A program made the position numbers and the translations under genes. This document shows, piece by piece, positions 1 to 6,847 of a DNA stretch of 12,962 bases. Source of the stretch: NAT127 sp041655035 (GTDB lineage Bacteria; Pseudomonadota; Gammaproteobacteria; Pseudomonadales; Porticoccaceae); NCBI GenBank assembly GCA_041655035.1, contig JBAZCN010000094.1, forward strand, positions 1-12,962, read 5' to 3'. The notes under the pieces were generated by a model. The model saw only the letters and a program-made list of their open reading frames with translations. It was not told the DNA's origin and did no database searches. Each line of letters starts with the position of its first letter. The first letter of the stretch is position 1.

Positions 1-2
1 CC

Positions 3-1457
3 AGCCCGCTGGCGATACCCGCCGGCGACGTGGTCGAGTTGGAGTACCATTTCAGTGACGGGCCGTCTCCCGATGGCTTTGCCGCCTGGCAGACCGGGGT
101 GGAGGGCAATTGCTACCGGTTTGCCGTGCTCGCTGATTGCCGGGGCCTCGGCGGAGGATTTCGCCAGCAGGCCCTGAACCGTTATTTTGCCCGCATCGTG
201 CAGAAGCACCGGATCGATCGAGTGCTGGTCCGGGACTGCCACGGTTGCACTCTCGACCTGGTGCGCATCGCCGACCTGATGCATATCCCCACCCTGATAC
301 AGCTGCCCCCGGCCAGCCCCCTGCCAGCCGCTGGCGACACCTTGGATAACAGCGGCGCCGGCGACAACAGCCTCGTTGACACCCGCTTCTGTGACAGTAG
401 CGGCCTGGCTCGCCGATGGCTGGCGGACAGCCTGGGCAGGGCCCGCTTGCTGTTGCATGAGGGGCCACAGCCACCGGCGTGGCTGGCCGACGTGGCCCCG
501 GAGGCCAGAGTGGCGCCGTTGGCGACCTTGGCCGAGCATCTCGCCGGCCCGGTCACTGAGGCAGGCAGCACAGCGGCCACTGGCGCCGATGGCGGTTTCG
601 ACTACGCCATCTACGAGTTTACCCAGCGCGACCACCCGCTGCTGATGCAGATGCAGGCCGGCGAGGTGCGCCATTTCGCGGATTGTCGGCGAGTGCTCGA
701 TCTCGGTTGCGGCGCCGGGATCTTCCTACAATTGCTGGCGGAGGCCGGCATCGCGGCCAGCGGTGTCGAGCGCGACCCGGTGATCGCCGCCTATGGGCGG
801 GGCATGGGCCTCGACATTACCACTGCCGACGCCCTGGATTATCTGCGCCGGGCCGGCGAGCAGGCGGCGCCGGTGTACGACGGGGTATACTGTTCGCATT
901 TCGTCGAACATTTGCCGGTGGAGGTGGTGCAGATGCTGTTGGAGCGGCTTGCCCGGCTGCTGCCACCCGGTGGCACCCTGGTGCTGGCATTCCCCGACCC
1001 GGAATCGATTCGCTCACAGTTGCTGGGATTTTGGCGCGATCCGGAGCATGTGCGCTTTTATCATCCCGAGTTGGTGGCAACCCTCGCCGGCGCCCACGGC
1101 TTTGACCTGGAGTGGAGCAGTTACCACGACCAACCCCACGAAGTGGTGCCGTTTGCGTTGGCACCACCACCGTTGGCGCCAGTGGCGAGTCCGGCGCTGA
1201 CCGACATCGACTCCGGGTCCGGCGCGGAAAACGGCTGGTGGCAGCGGGTGCTGGCGGCGCTGGGCCTGGTGCCGGCCCGCGATCACCGGGATCTGGCGCG
1301 GCAGGTCGATCGGCTCCAGGTAGCGCTGGGCGCTGCCCTCGACCAACAGCATCGCGCCATCGCCGCGCTTGTCGACCGCACCGATCAACTGTGGGCGGTT
1401 AACCGCACCTGGGCGTGGAACGACAACGCCGTGCTCAAACTCAGAAAACGCGGCTAA
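3..1457 (+). CDS. Class I SAM-dependent methyltransferase with GT4-like N-terminal region (5' partial)
   Basis: Probably methylates a sugar or other group during glycan assembly in the cytoplasm. The frame is open to the left edge (codons S-P-L-A-I-P-A-G-D before the GTG at 30), so that GTG is probably an internal valine and the true start lies outside the window. Residues are counted from it. Residues 60-95 (DRVLVRDCHGCTLDLVRIAD, then IPTLIQLPP) resemble the N-terminal lobe of GT4 glycosyltransferases. A Rossmann methyltransferase follows: motif I VLDLGCGAGIFL at 222-233, acidic GVERDP at 245-250, SHFVEHLP at 289-296 and DPEHVRFYHPEL at 337-348. About 415-455 looks like a short coiled coil, ending in NRTWAWNDNAVLKLRKRG. 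The 3' neighbour is a GT2 gene 103 bp away. The methyltransferase fold is clear; the acceptor is unknown. Confidence 0.85.
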   Translation, partial: SPLAIPAGDVVELEYHFSDGPSPDGFAAWQTGVEGNCYRFAVLADCRGLGGGFRQQALNRYFARIVQKHRIDRVLVRDCHGCTLDLVRIADLMHIPTLIQLPPASPLPAAGDTLDNSGAGDNSLVDTRFCDSSGLARRWLADSLGRARLLLHEGPQPPAWLADVAPEARVAPLATLAEHLAGPVTEAGSTAATGADGGFDYAIYEFTQRDHPLLMQMQAGEVRHFADCRRVLDLGCGAGIFLQLLAEAGIAASGVERDPVIAAYGRGMGLDITTADALDYLRRAGEQAAPVYDGVYCSHFVEHLPVEVVQMLLERLARLLPPGGTLVLAFPDPESIRSQLLGFWRDPEHVRFYHPELVATLAGAHGFDLEWSSYHDQPHEVVPFALAPPPLAPVASPALTDIDSGSGAENGWWQRVLAALGLVPARDHRDLARQVDRLQVALGAALDQQHRAIAALVDRTDQLWAVNRTWAWNDNAVLKLRKRG

Positions 1458-1528
1458 GTCTCTCGGGTTGCAGGCGTTGGACCGGCGACTCTAATCGAGC
1501 AGTCAGTCCTCTCGGACAGGAAGCTCCC

Positions 1529-1560
1529 TTGAACAGAAAGCCCTATTGAACAGAAAAGCC
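1529..1560 (+). repeat. Short imperfect tandem duplication before the GT2 start
   Basis: TTGAACAGAAAGCC at 1529-1542 is repeated as TTGAACAGAAAAGCC at 1546-1560, directly before the ATG at 1561. Each copy supplies a potential TTG start. The first opens a frame that stops at 1547-1549; the second is in frame with the downstream glycosyltransferase. An AGGAAG at 1518-1523 is well placed for the first TTG only. It may be slippage noise or a minor influence on start choice. Confidence 0.5.
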
Positions 1561-2772
1561 ATGACGAACAGCCCGACGACACCCCCACCCGTGGATATCA
1601 TCATTCCGGTCTACCGCGATCTGGCGGTGACCCGGCGCTGCGTGGAATCCGTGCTGGCCCATACCGCAGCCGGCCTCGGCCAGGTGATCCTGGTGGACGA
1701 CGCTTCGCCCGAGGCCGAGCTGTCCGCCTGGTGCGACGAGTTGGCGGCCTCTTTGACTGGGAGCGGGCGGGTGCGGCTGCTGCGCAACGCCAGCAACCTG
1801 GGGTTCGTGGCATCGGTGAACCGGGGCATGGCCCACAGCGACGAGCGCGACCTGGTGTTGCTCAACAGCGATACCGAGGTGCCCCCCAATTGGCTCGAAC
1901 GGCTGCGCCGTTGCGCGTACTCGGCAGATGATATTGCCACGGTCACGCCGTTCTCCAACAACGCCACCATCTGCTCCTATCCGTTTTTTTGCCAGTCGGC
2001 GCCCCTGCCCGACGGCCTCGATTTGCCCCAGATGGACGCCCTGTTCGCCCGCGCCAATGCCGGGCAAAGCCTGGAGATCCCCACCGCGGTGGGCTTTTGC
2101 ATGTATATCCGCCGCGCCTGCCTCGACCGGATCGGCCTGTTCGATGCCGAGCGTTACGGTCGCGGCTATGGCGAGGAGAACGACTTTTCGCGCCGGGCGG
2201 CGGCCCAAGGCTGGCGCAACCTGCTGTGCGCCGACCTGTTCGTGTTTCACCAGGGCGCGGTGAGTTTTGGCGAGGACCGCTTCGCCCTGATGACCGCCGC
2301 CGAGGCGCTGCTCGATGAGCGCTATCCCTCTTATCGGGCTACAATCGCCGACTTCGTGGCCGCCGACCCGGCCCGCCCCCTGCGCAATGCCGTCGACCGG
2401 CTGCGGCTCGACGTGCCGGGGCAGGCACCGGTGGTGATGGCGGAACTACAGGCCGCCCGCGATGGTCTGTACCAGCGCATCCCGCCGCTGGAGGCCGAGA
2501 TCGCCGCCTACGCCGCGCGCTGCGCCGAATACGAACGGCAGCTGCAGATGGCTCGGGACGACTATGCCGAGAGCAGCGCCCGCTACCAGCAGCAACTCGA
2601 CGAGGTGCGGGGGCACTTCGCCGCGACCGACCACGCTCTTGGCGAGGCGCAGCGGATCGTCGCCGATGCCCAGCAACGCATCCAGCTGCTCGGCGACGAG
2701 CTCGACAGCATCAAAAACAGCCGGACCTGGCGCTTGCGCTGCTGGCTGCGACAACTAGTGGATAAATCATGA
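1561..2772 (+). CDS. GT2 family glycosyltransferase with C-terminal coiled coil
   Basis: A cytoplasmic inverting glycosyltransferase of the GT-A fold, expected to transfer a sugar from a nucleotide-sugar donor to a growing glycan. From the ATG at 1561, the N-terminus VDIIIPVYRD (about 11-20) is the usual first strand, with VDD at 45-47. The metal-binding DxD region is LNSDTEV near 101-107, and GYGEENDF near 202-209 carries the likely catalytic acid, followed by FHQG around 229-232. About 292-385 is rich in E, Q, R and A heptads and looks like a coiled coil; it ends in NSRTWRLRCWLR. An in-frame TTG at 1546 would add five residues; neither start has a convincing Shine-Dalgarno. The ATG was chosen because the family core follows closely. 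The stop overlaps the next ATG (ATGA), indicating translational coupling. Confidence 0.9.
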   Translation: MTNSPTTPPPVDIIIPVYRDLAVTRRCVESVLAHTAAGLGQVILVDDASPEAELSAWCDELAASLTGSGRVRLLRNASNLGFVASVNRGMAHSDERDLVLLNSDTEVPPNWLERLRRCAYSADDIATVTPFSNNATICSYPFFCQSAPLPDGLDLPQMDALFARANAGQSLEIPTAVGFCMYIRRACLDRIGLFDAERYGRGYGEENDFSRRAAAQGWRNLLCADLFVFHQGAVSFGEDRFALMTAAEALLDERYPSYRATIADFVAADPARPLRNAVDRLRLDVPGQAPVVMAELQAARDGLYQRIPPLEAEIAAYAARCAEYERQLQMARDDYAESSARYQQQLDEVRGHFAATDHALGEAQRIVADAQQRIQLLGDELDSIKNSRTWRLRCWLRQLVDKS

Positions 2773-3986
2773 CTTCGAATGTACACGCGTTTACCAGTAT
2801 CACCAGCAATTACCTGCCCAAGGCCCGGGTGCTTGCCCGTTCGGTGAAGAAAACCGACCCCGCCGTCAACTTCCACCTGATGCTGTCGGACGACCTGCCG
2901 GCGGGTTTCGACCTCGATGCCGAACCCTTCGACTCGGTTATCACCGCCGAGTCGCTGCCCATCGACGATCTCAAGGGCTGGCTGTTTTCCCACACTGTGG
3001 TCGAGCTGTGTACAGCGGTAAAGGGCCTCGCGGTGGAGTATATTTTCGAGCACCGCGGCGCCGACAAGGTGTTTTACTTCGATCCCGACATGGTGGTGTT
3101 CTCGCGGCTCGACGAGCTTGCCGGCGAGCTCGATCGCCACAGTGTGTTGCTGACCCCGCACCAGACGGAGCCGGAAACCTCGGTGGAGGCGATCATGGAC
3201 AACGAGATGGCCAGCCTCACCTACGGCGTGTTCAACCTCGGCTTTGTCGGTGTCCGCAACGATGGCGAGGGCCGGCGCTTTTCCCGCTGGTGGGCCGACC
3301 GGCTGCTACAATTCTGCCACGATGATCTGGAGCGCGGCCTGTTCACCGACCAGAAATGGGTGAACCTCGCACCTTGTTTTTTCGACAATGTGCGGGTGCT
3401 GCGTTCGCCGGCGTTCAATGTCGCCACCTGGAACATCACCAACCGCCAGGCCACCGGCTCGGTGCAGGGCGGGGTCCGGATCAATGGCGAGCCGCTGAGC
3501 TTTTACCATTTTTCGGGGTTCGACAGCGGCGACCAGGAGGTGATGCTCAACAAATACGGCAAGCACAGCCCGGTGCTGTTCGAATTGCGCGACTGGTATA
3601 TCGCCGAATGCGAGGCCCAGGGCCAGTCGCTGCTGGGCACGCTGCCATATAAATACGCGGCGTTCGACGATGGCACACCGATCAGCCGCACCCAGCGGAT
3701 CCTTTACCGCCAGCGGGAGGATTTGCGCCGGGCATTCCCCGATCCGTTTTCCACCGCCGGCAATGGCGGCTACAAAAGCTGGTTCGCCGCCAATGCCCAG
3801 GACGAGCCGCAGGCCTACAAGGTGATCACCATTCGCCCCCAGGCGGGATTCTTCAACGTGCTGGCGGATCTGGCCACGTATTTCCGCCACACCGCCCGCT
3901 CGGGCAAGGTGCGCAATCCCCTGACCCGCGCCCTGCTCAACAGTGCCGCCTGGGGACTCGGCCTGGCACAGCGGGTCGCGCGCTAG
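2769..3986 (+). CDS. GT-A fold glycosyltransferase (GT8-like)
   Basis: Probably a retaining sugar transferase of the nucleotide-diphospho-sugar transferase superfamily. The N-terminus HAFTSITSNYLPKARVLARS (about 6-25) is the typical start of these enzymes. YFDPDMVVF at 103-111 holds the DxD metal site, GVFNLGFVGV at 153-162 follows, TDQKWVNL at 193-200 fits an acceptor or donor loop, and YHFSGF at 246-251 supplies the late histidine. Residues from about 300 to 405 have no motif I recognise and end in basic, amphipathic sequence. The start overlaps the preceding stop by four bases and has GTGGA six bases upstream. The next gene starts directly after this stop. Superfamily assignment is firm; the sugar and linkage cannot be read from sequence. 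Confidence 0.85.
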   Translation: MTSNVHAFTSITSNYLPKARVLARSVKKTDPAVNFHLMLSDDLPAGFDLDAEPFDSVITAESLPIDDLKGWLFSHTVVELCTAVKGLAVEYIFEHRGADKVFYFDPDMVVFSRLDELAGELDRHSVLLTPHQTEPETSVEAIMDNEMASLTYGVFNLGFVGVRNDGEGRRFSRWWADRLLQFCHDDLERGLFTDQKWVNLAPCFFDNVRVLRSPAFNVATWNITNRQATGSVQGGVRINGEPLSFYHFSGFDSGDQEVMLNKYGKHSPVLFELRDWYIAECEAQGQSLLGTLPYKYAAFDDGTPISRTQRILYRQREDLRRAFPDPFSTAGNGGYKSWFAANAQDEPQAYKVITIRPQAGFFNVLADLATYFRHTARSGKVRNPLTRALLNSAAWGLGLAQRVAR

Positions 3987-6254
3987 GTGTACCCGGCGCG
4001 GCCCGTGTCCACTGCGATGCGGCTTTATGTAGTGGCGCTGAGCGGCGAAGCGGCGCCGCTGGCGACGACCTTGCGCAGTCTTCGCGACACTGCCGCCGGT
4101 TATACCGGCGGCCATGACACCGCTACCCGGGGAGCATTCGATCTGCAGGTGCTGGGCAGCGACGACCCCGCCTTGCACCACTGCGCCGAACAGGCCGGCT
4201 GCGGGTTCGCCGCCGCCCTCCCGGAGACCATCGCCAGCGATCATTACTGGAGCACCCTGCTGCGCTTGCTGCCGGCTATCGAGGGTCATGGCGCTGAAGG
4301 TTACGACGGCTACAGCCTGATCCTGCGCGCCGGGTGCAAGCTGCCGCCCTACTGGCTGCCGCGGCTGTGTACCGCCGCCCGGCGCAGCGCTGCCGGCGCG
4401 GTCTTCCCGCTCAGCGTCCGCGATCCGCTGACCTCGGTGTTCAGCAGCCACCGCCACCAGCCCGGGCTCGGCGTCGAGGATGTCGACCGCTGGCTGAACC
4501 GCTACAGCAGCCACACCGACATCGATATCCCCCTGTTCGCCGGCTACTGCGGCCTGTTCGCCGGCCGCTGGCCGGCCCCCGCTGGCGACGACAGCCAACT
4601 GGCCGCCGAGTGGCGCAATCGCGGTGTGCCGATCATTGCCAGCGACGCCCTGTATATCGACGATAGCGCCCTCGAACCCTTGTCCTTGCCCACCAGCCTC
4701 TATCCCGGCTGGCGCGAGGCGCTGACCGAGCGGCACCCGCTGACCGCCCTTCGCCACGCCCTGACCGAGCTGTCGTCCCGCGCCGAGACCCCGCCGCCGG
4801 AGGTGCCGCCGGTGCGGCCCGTGCGCTTGCATGTCAGCCACAGTTGGGGTGGGGGCCTCGGCCGCTGGGTGGAGGATTTCATCACCGCCGACACCGCCCA
4901 TCAGAGCCTGGTGCTGCGCCCCATCGGCCACTGGGACGCCTTCGCCCAGACCCTGGCCCTGTACCCCGGCCCGCAAATGGATGTGCCGCTCAAAACCTGG
5001 ACCCTGGCCCAGCCGATTTTGTCGACGGCCCTGGCCCACCACCAGTACCGGGAAATCCTGGGGGAGATTGTCGCCACCTACGGGGTTGGCTCGGTGCTGG
5101 TGTCATCGTTGATCGGCCATTCGCTGGATGTTCTCGACAGCGGCCTGCTCACCACCTTTGTCTGCCACGATTTCTACCCGGTGTGCCCGCCGCTGTACGC
5201 CACCTGGGGCAATCCCTGCGACAGCTGCGACAGCAGCCGGCTGGCGAACTGCCTGAGCGACAATCCCCAGCACCGCATTTTCCGTGTCGAGCCGCACGAT
5301 CATTGGGTGGCGCTGCGCCGTGCCTTTGCCGACCTCGTGGCCGCCCGGGATATCACCATGGTCGCCCCCTGCCAATCGGTAGCCCGGCGCCTCCAGGCAC
5401 TGCTGCCACCGCTGGCGGACAGGACCATCGCGGTGATCGGGCACGGGCTGTCCCCGGAGTCGATCGCCAGCCTCGCCGTCGCCAGGCACGATGAGCCCGA
5501 GGGTGGGCGCAGCGACGAGGCGGGGCGCCTGCGCATCGTGATTCTCGGCAGCCTCGCCGACCACAAGGGCGCCACCCTGCTGGCGCCGGTGCTGGCGCAG
5601 ATCGGCGGGTTTGCCGATCTGCTGCTGCTCGGCGCCGGCGAAGACGGCCGGCGCTTCGCCGGCGGCGGCGCAGTCACCGTGGTCGAACACTACCAGCGCC
5701 ACCAGCTCGGCGAGTTGCTGGCGGAATTCAAGCCGGACCTCGGTCTGCTGCTGTCGACGGTGCCGGAAACCTTCAGCTACACCCTGAGCGAGCTGCATGC
5801 CGCCGGCGTGCCCGTCGCCGCAACCGCTCTCGGCGCCTTTGCCGACCGCATTCAGCACCAGAGCGATGGCTGGCTTTTCGACCCGACCCCGGATGCCCTG
5901 TTGGCGCTGCTGCGCCAACTGCATCAGTCACCGGCCGGCATCGCCGCGGTCCGCGCCCGGCTGCTGGCACGGCCGGCAAAGCCAGCCGCCGCCATGGTCG
6001 CCGATTACAACCGTCTCGAAAGCCCCAGCGCCCGCGCCCTCGGCCACCTCGAGCGCCCCCGCGCCGGACAGCAAAGGTCCGCCGACCGCGACTACCTCGC
6101 CGAAGGCCAGCTGTACATCAACCCCCAGGCGCCCTACCGGCAGGTGCTGAAGGATTTCATCCGTTTCACAGCCAAGCGGATACAGCACTCCCAGCGCCTG
6201 CCCTCCCCGCTGAGAAGAGCCATCGCCGCCCTCGCCCGACGTTGGCTGCGCTGA
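3987..6254 (+). CDS. Two-domain glycosyltransferase: degenerate GT2-like domain fused to GT4-type domain
   Basis: Residues 10-250 resemble GT2: SLILRAGCKLPPYWLPRL at 110-127 lines up with LVLLNSDTEVPPNWLERL of the gene at 1561, but the DxD is replaced by A-G-C. IPLFAGYCGLFAG at 181-193 also aligns with that paralogue. Residues 279-650 look like a GT-B GT4 enzyme: SHSWGGGLGRW at 284-294, HDFYPVCPPLY at 394-404, LGSLADHKG at 520-528, and PETFSYTLSELHAAGVPV at 593-610 with the E-x7-E pair E594/E602. Cysteines 393, 400, 411, 414 and 422 cluster in the N-terminal lobe. A linker near 260-278 is rich in proline and glutamate. The GTG at 3987 abuts the previous stop; ATG 4017 (MRLYVVALSG) is a strong alternative start. 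Likely activity resides in the GT4 half, with the GT2-like half possibly structural or acceptor-binding. Confidence 0.85.
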   Translation: MYPARPVSTAMRLYVVALSGEAAPLATTLRSLRDTAAGYTGGHDTATRGAFDLQVLGSDDPALHHCAEQAGCGFAAALPETIASDHYWSTLLRLLPAIEGHGAEGYDGYSLILRAGCKLPPYWLPRLCTAARRSAAGAVFPLSVRDPLTSVFSSHRHQPGLGVEDVDRWLNRYSSHTDIDIPLFAGYCGLFAGRWPAPAGDDSQLAAEWRNRGVPIIASDALYIDDSALEPLSLPTSLYPGWREALTERHPLTALRHALTELSSRAETPPPEVPPVRPVRLHVSHSWGGGLGRWVEDFITADTAHQSLVLRPIGHWDAFAQTLALYPGPQMDVPLKTWTLAQPILSTALAHHQYREILGEIVATYGVGSVLVSSLIGHSLDVLDSGLLTTFVCHDFYPVCPPLYATWGNPCDSCDSSRLANCLSDNPQHRIFRVEPHDHWVALRRAFADLVAARDITMVAPCQSVARRLQALLPPLADRTIAVIGHGLSPESIASLAVARHDEPEGGRSDEAGRLRIVILGSLADHKGATLLAPVLAQIGGFADLLLLGAGEDGRRFAGGGAVTVVEHYQRHQLGELLAEFKPDLGLLLSTVPETFSYTLSELHAAGVPVAATALGAFADRIQHQSDGWLFDPTPDALLALLRQLHQSPAGIAAVRARLLARPAKPAAAMVADYNRLESPSARALGHLERPRAGQQRSADRDYLAEGQLYINPQAPYRQVLKDFIRFTAKRIQHSQRLPSPLRRAIAALARRWLR

Positions 6255-6308
6255 CGCCGGTTCTCACCAGTCCAGGGCAACGGTCACGGAGTCAGGCGGA
6301 CTCGTCCG

Positions 6309-6749
6309 TCGGCGGCATCCGGTAACGGTACCACCGCGCAACGCCGCCGCGTACAGCCCGATAGGGTGTCGCTGAGGCACGAGGCGCACCGGCGACAAAG
6401 TGCCACACCCACGGTGCGCCTCCTAACCTCGGCGGCACCCTATGCCGCCACCATCGAGAAACACCTGCCGCATACGACTCGATAGGGTGCGCTGAGGCAC
6501 GAAGCGCACCGGCTACGACGTGCCACACCCACGGTGCGCCTCGTACCTCGGCGGCACCCTATGCCGCCACCATCGAGAAACGCCTGCCGCGTACGACCCG
6601 ATAGGGTGCGCTAAGGCACGAAGCGCACCGGCTACGACGTGCCACACCCACGGTGCGCCTCGTACCTCGGCGGCACCCTATGCCGCCACCATCGAGAAAC
6701 ACCTGCCGCATACGACCCGATAGGGTGCGCTGAGGCACGAAGCGCACCG
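6309..6749. repeat. Tandem array of ~81-bp imperfect palindromes (period ~119-121 bp)
   Basis: This fills most of the 593-bp gap 6255-6847; nothing is recognisable in 6255-6308. Palindromes lie at 6361-6443, 6482-6562 and 6601-6681, a left arm only at 6720-6749, and a degraded remnant of the end of a unit at 6309-6359. Each begins ATAGGGTG and ends CACCCTAT. In the second unit the arms are 6482-6511 and 6532-6562, pairing with three mismatches and one bulge around a 20-nt loop. A spacer of about 38 bp containing a conserved ACCATCGAGAAAC separates units and can form part of a small GGCGGC/GCCGCC hairpin. Units 2 and 3 are almost identical, indicating recent local duplication; unit 1 has an extra T and further changes. 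The form resembles REP/BIME or MITE-derived elements. Function is unknown; the hairpins could end or stabilise transcripts of the upstream operon. Confidence 0.85.
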
Positions 6750-6791
6750 CAGAAACCGCAGTTATGAATTGCCTGAATAACGGCGGGGTCC

Positions 6792-6820
6792 TTGGCAGGC
6801 AGCCGCCGGTGAGTAAGAAT
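6792..6820 (+). promoter_or_regulatory. Possible sigma70-type promoter for the iron permease gene
   Basis: TTGGCA at 6792-6797 and AAGAAT at 6815-6820 are separated by 17 bp and lie 27 bp before the ATG at 6848. The -35 matches five of six consensus bases, the -10 four of six. No convincing Fur box is visible, although one would suit this gene. The placement, just after the repeat array, supports independent transcription, but the match is weak. Confidence 0.25.
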
Positions 6821-6835
6821 AGTTCCCTTTATCGC

Positions 6836-6840
6836 AAGGG
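6836..6840 (+). promoter_or_regulatory. Ribosome binding site for the cytochrome c/FTR1 gene
   Basis: AAGGG at 6836-6840 lies seven bases before ATG 6848. It favours that start over the out-of-frame ATG at 6841, which sits directly against the purine run and leads into a short proline/arginine-rich frame. The 6848 frame opens straight into a signal peptide. Confidence 0.55.
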
Positions 6841-6847
6841 ATGACTC

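Noticed and set aside
30..32. GTG as the start of the methyltransferase gene
   Set aside because: The frame is open to the window edge and the codons before it continue a plausible protein, so the gene is better treated as 5' partial.
3306..5042. 578-codon open frame on the - strand
   Set aside because: It spans the junction of two well-supported + strand glycosyltransferase genes and has no recognisable domain.
6292..6747. Small open frames within the left repeat array on both strands
   Set aside because: They translate repeated palindrome sequence (recurring CAS and SAPYR-like strings) and follow the repeat, not a gene.
6309..6749. CRISPR array
   Set aside because: Units repeat over their whole length, including the spacers, at about 120 bp. 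The repeated parts are long palindromes and no cas gene is near.
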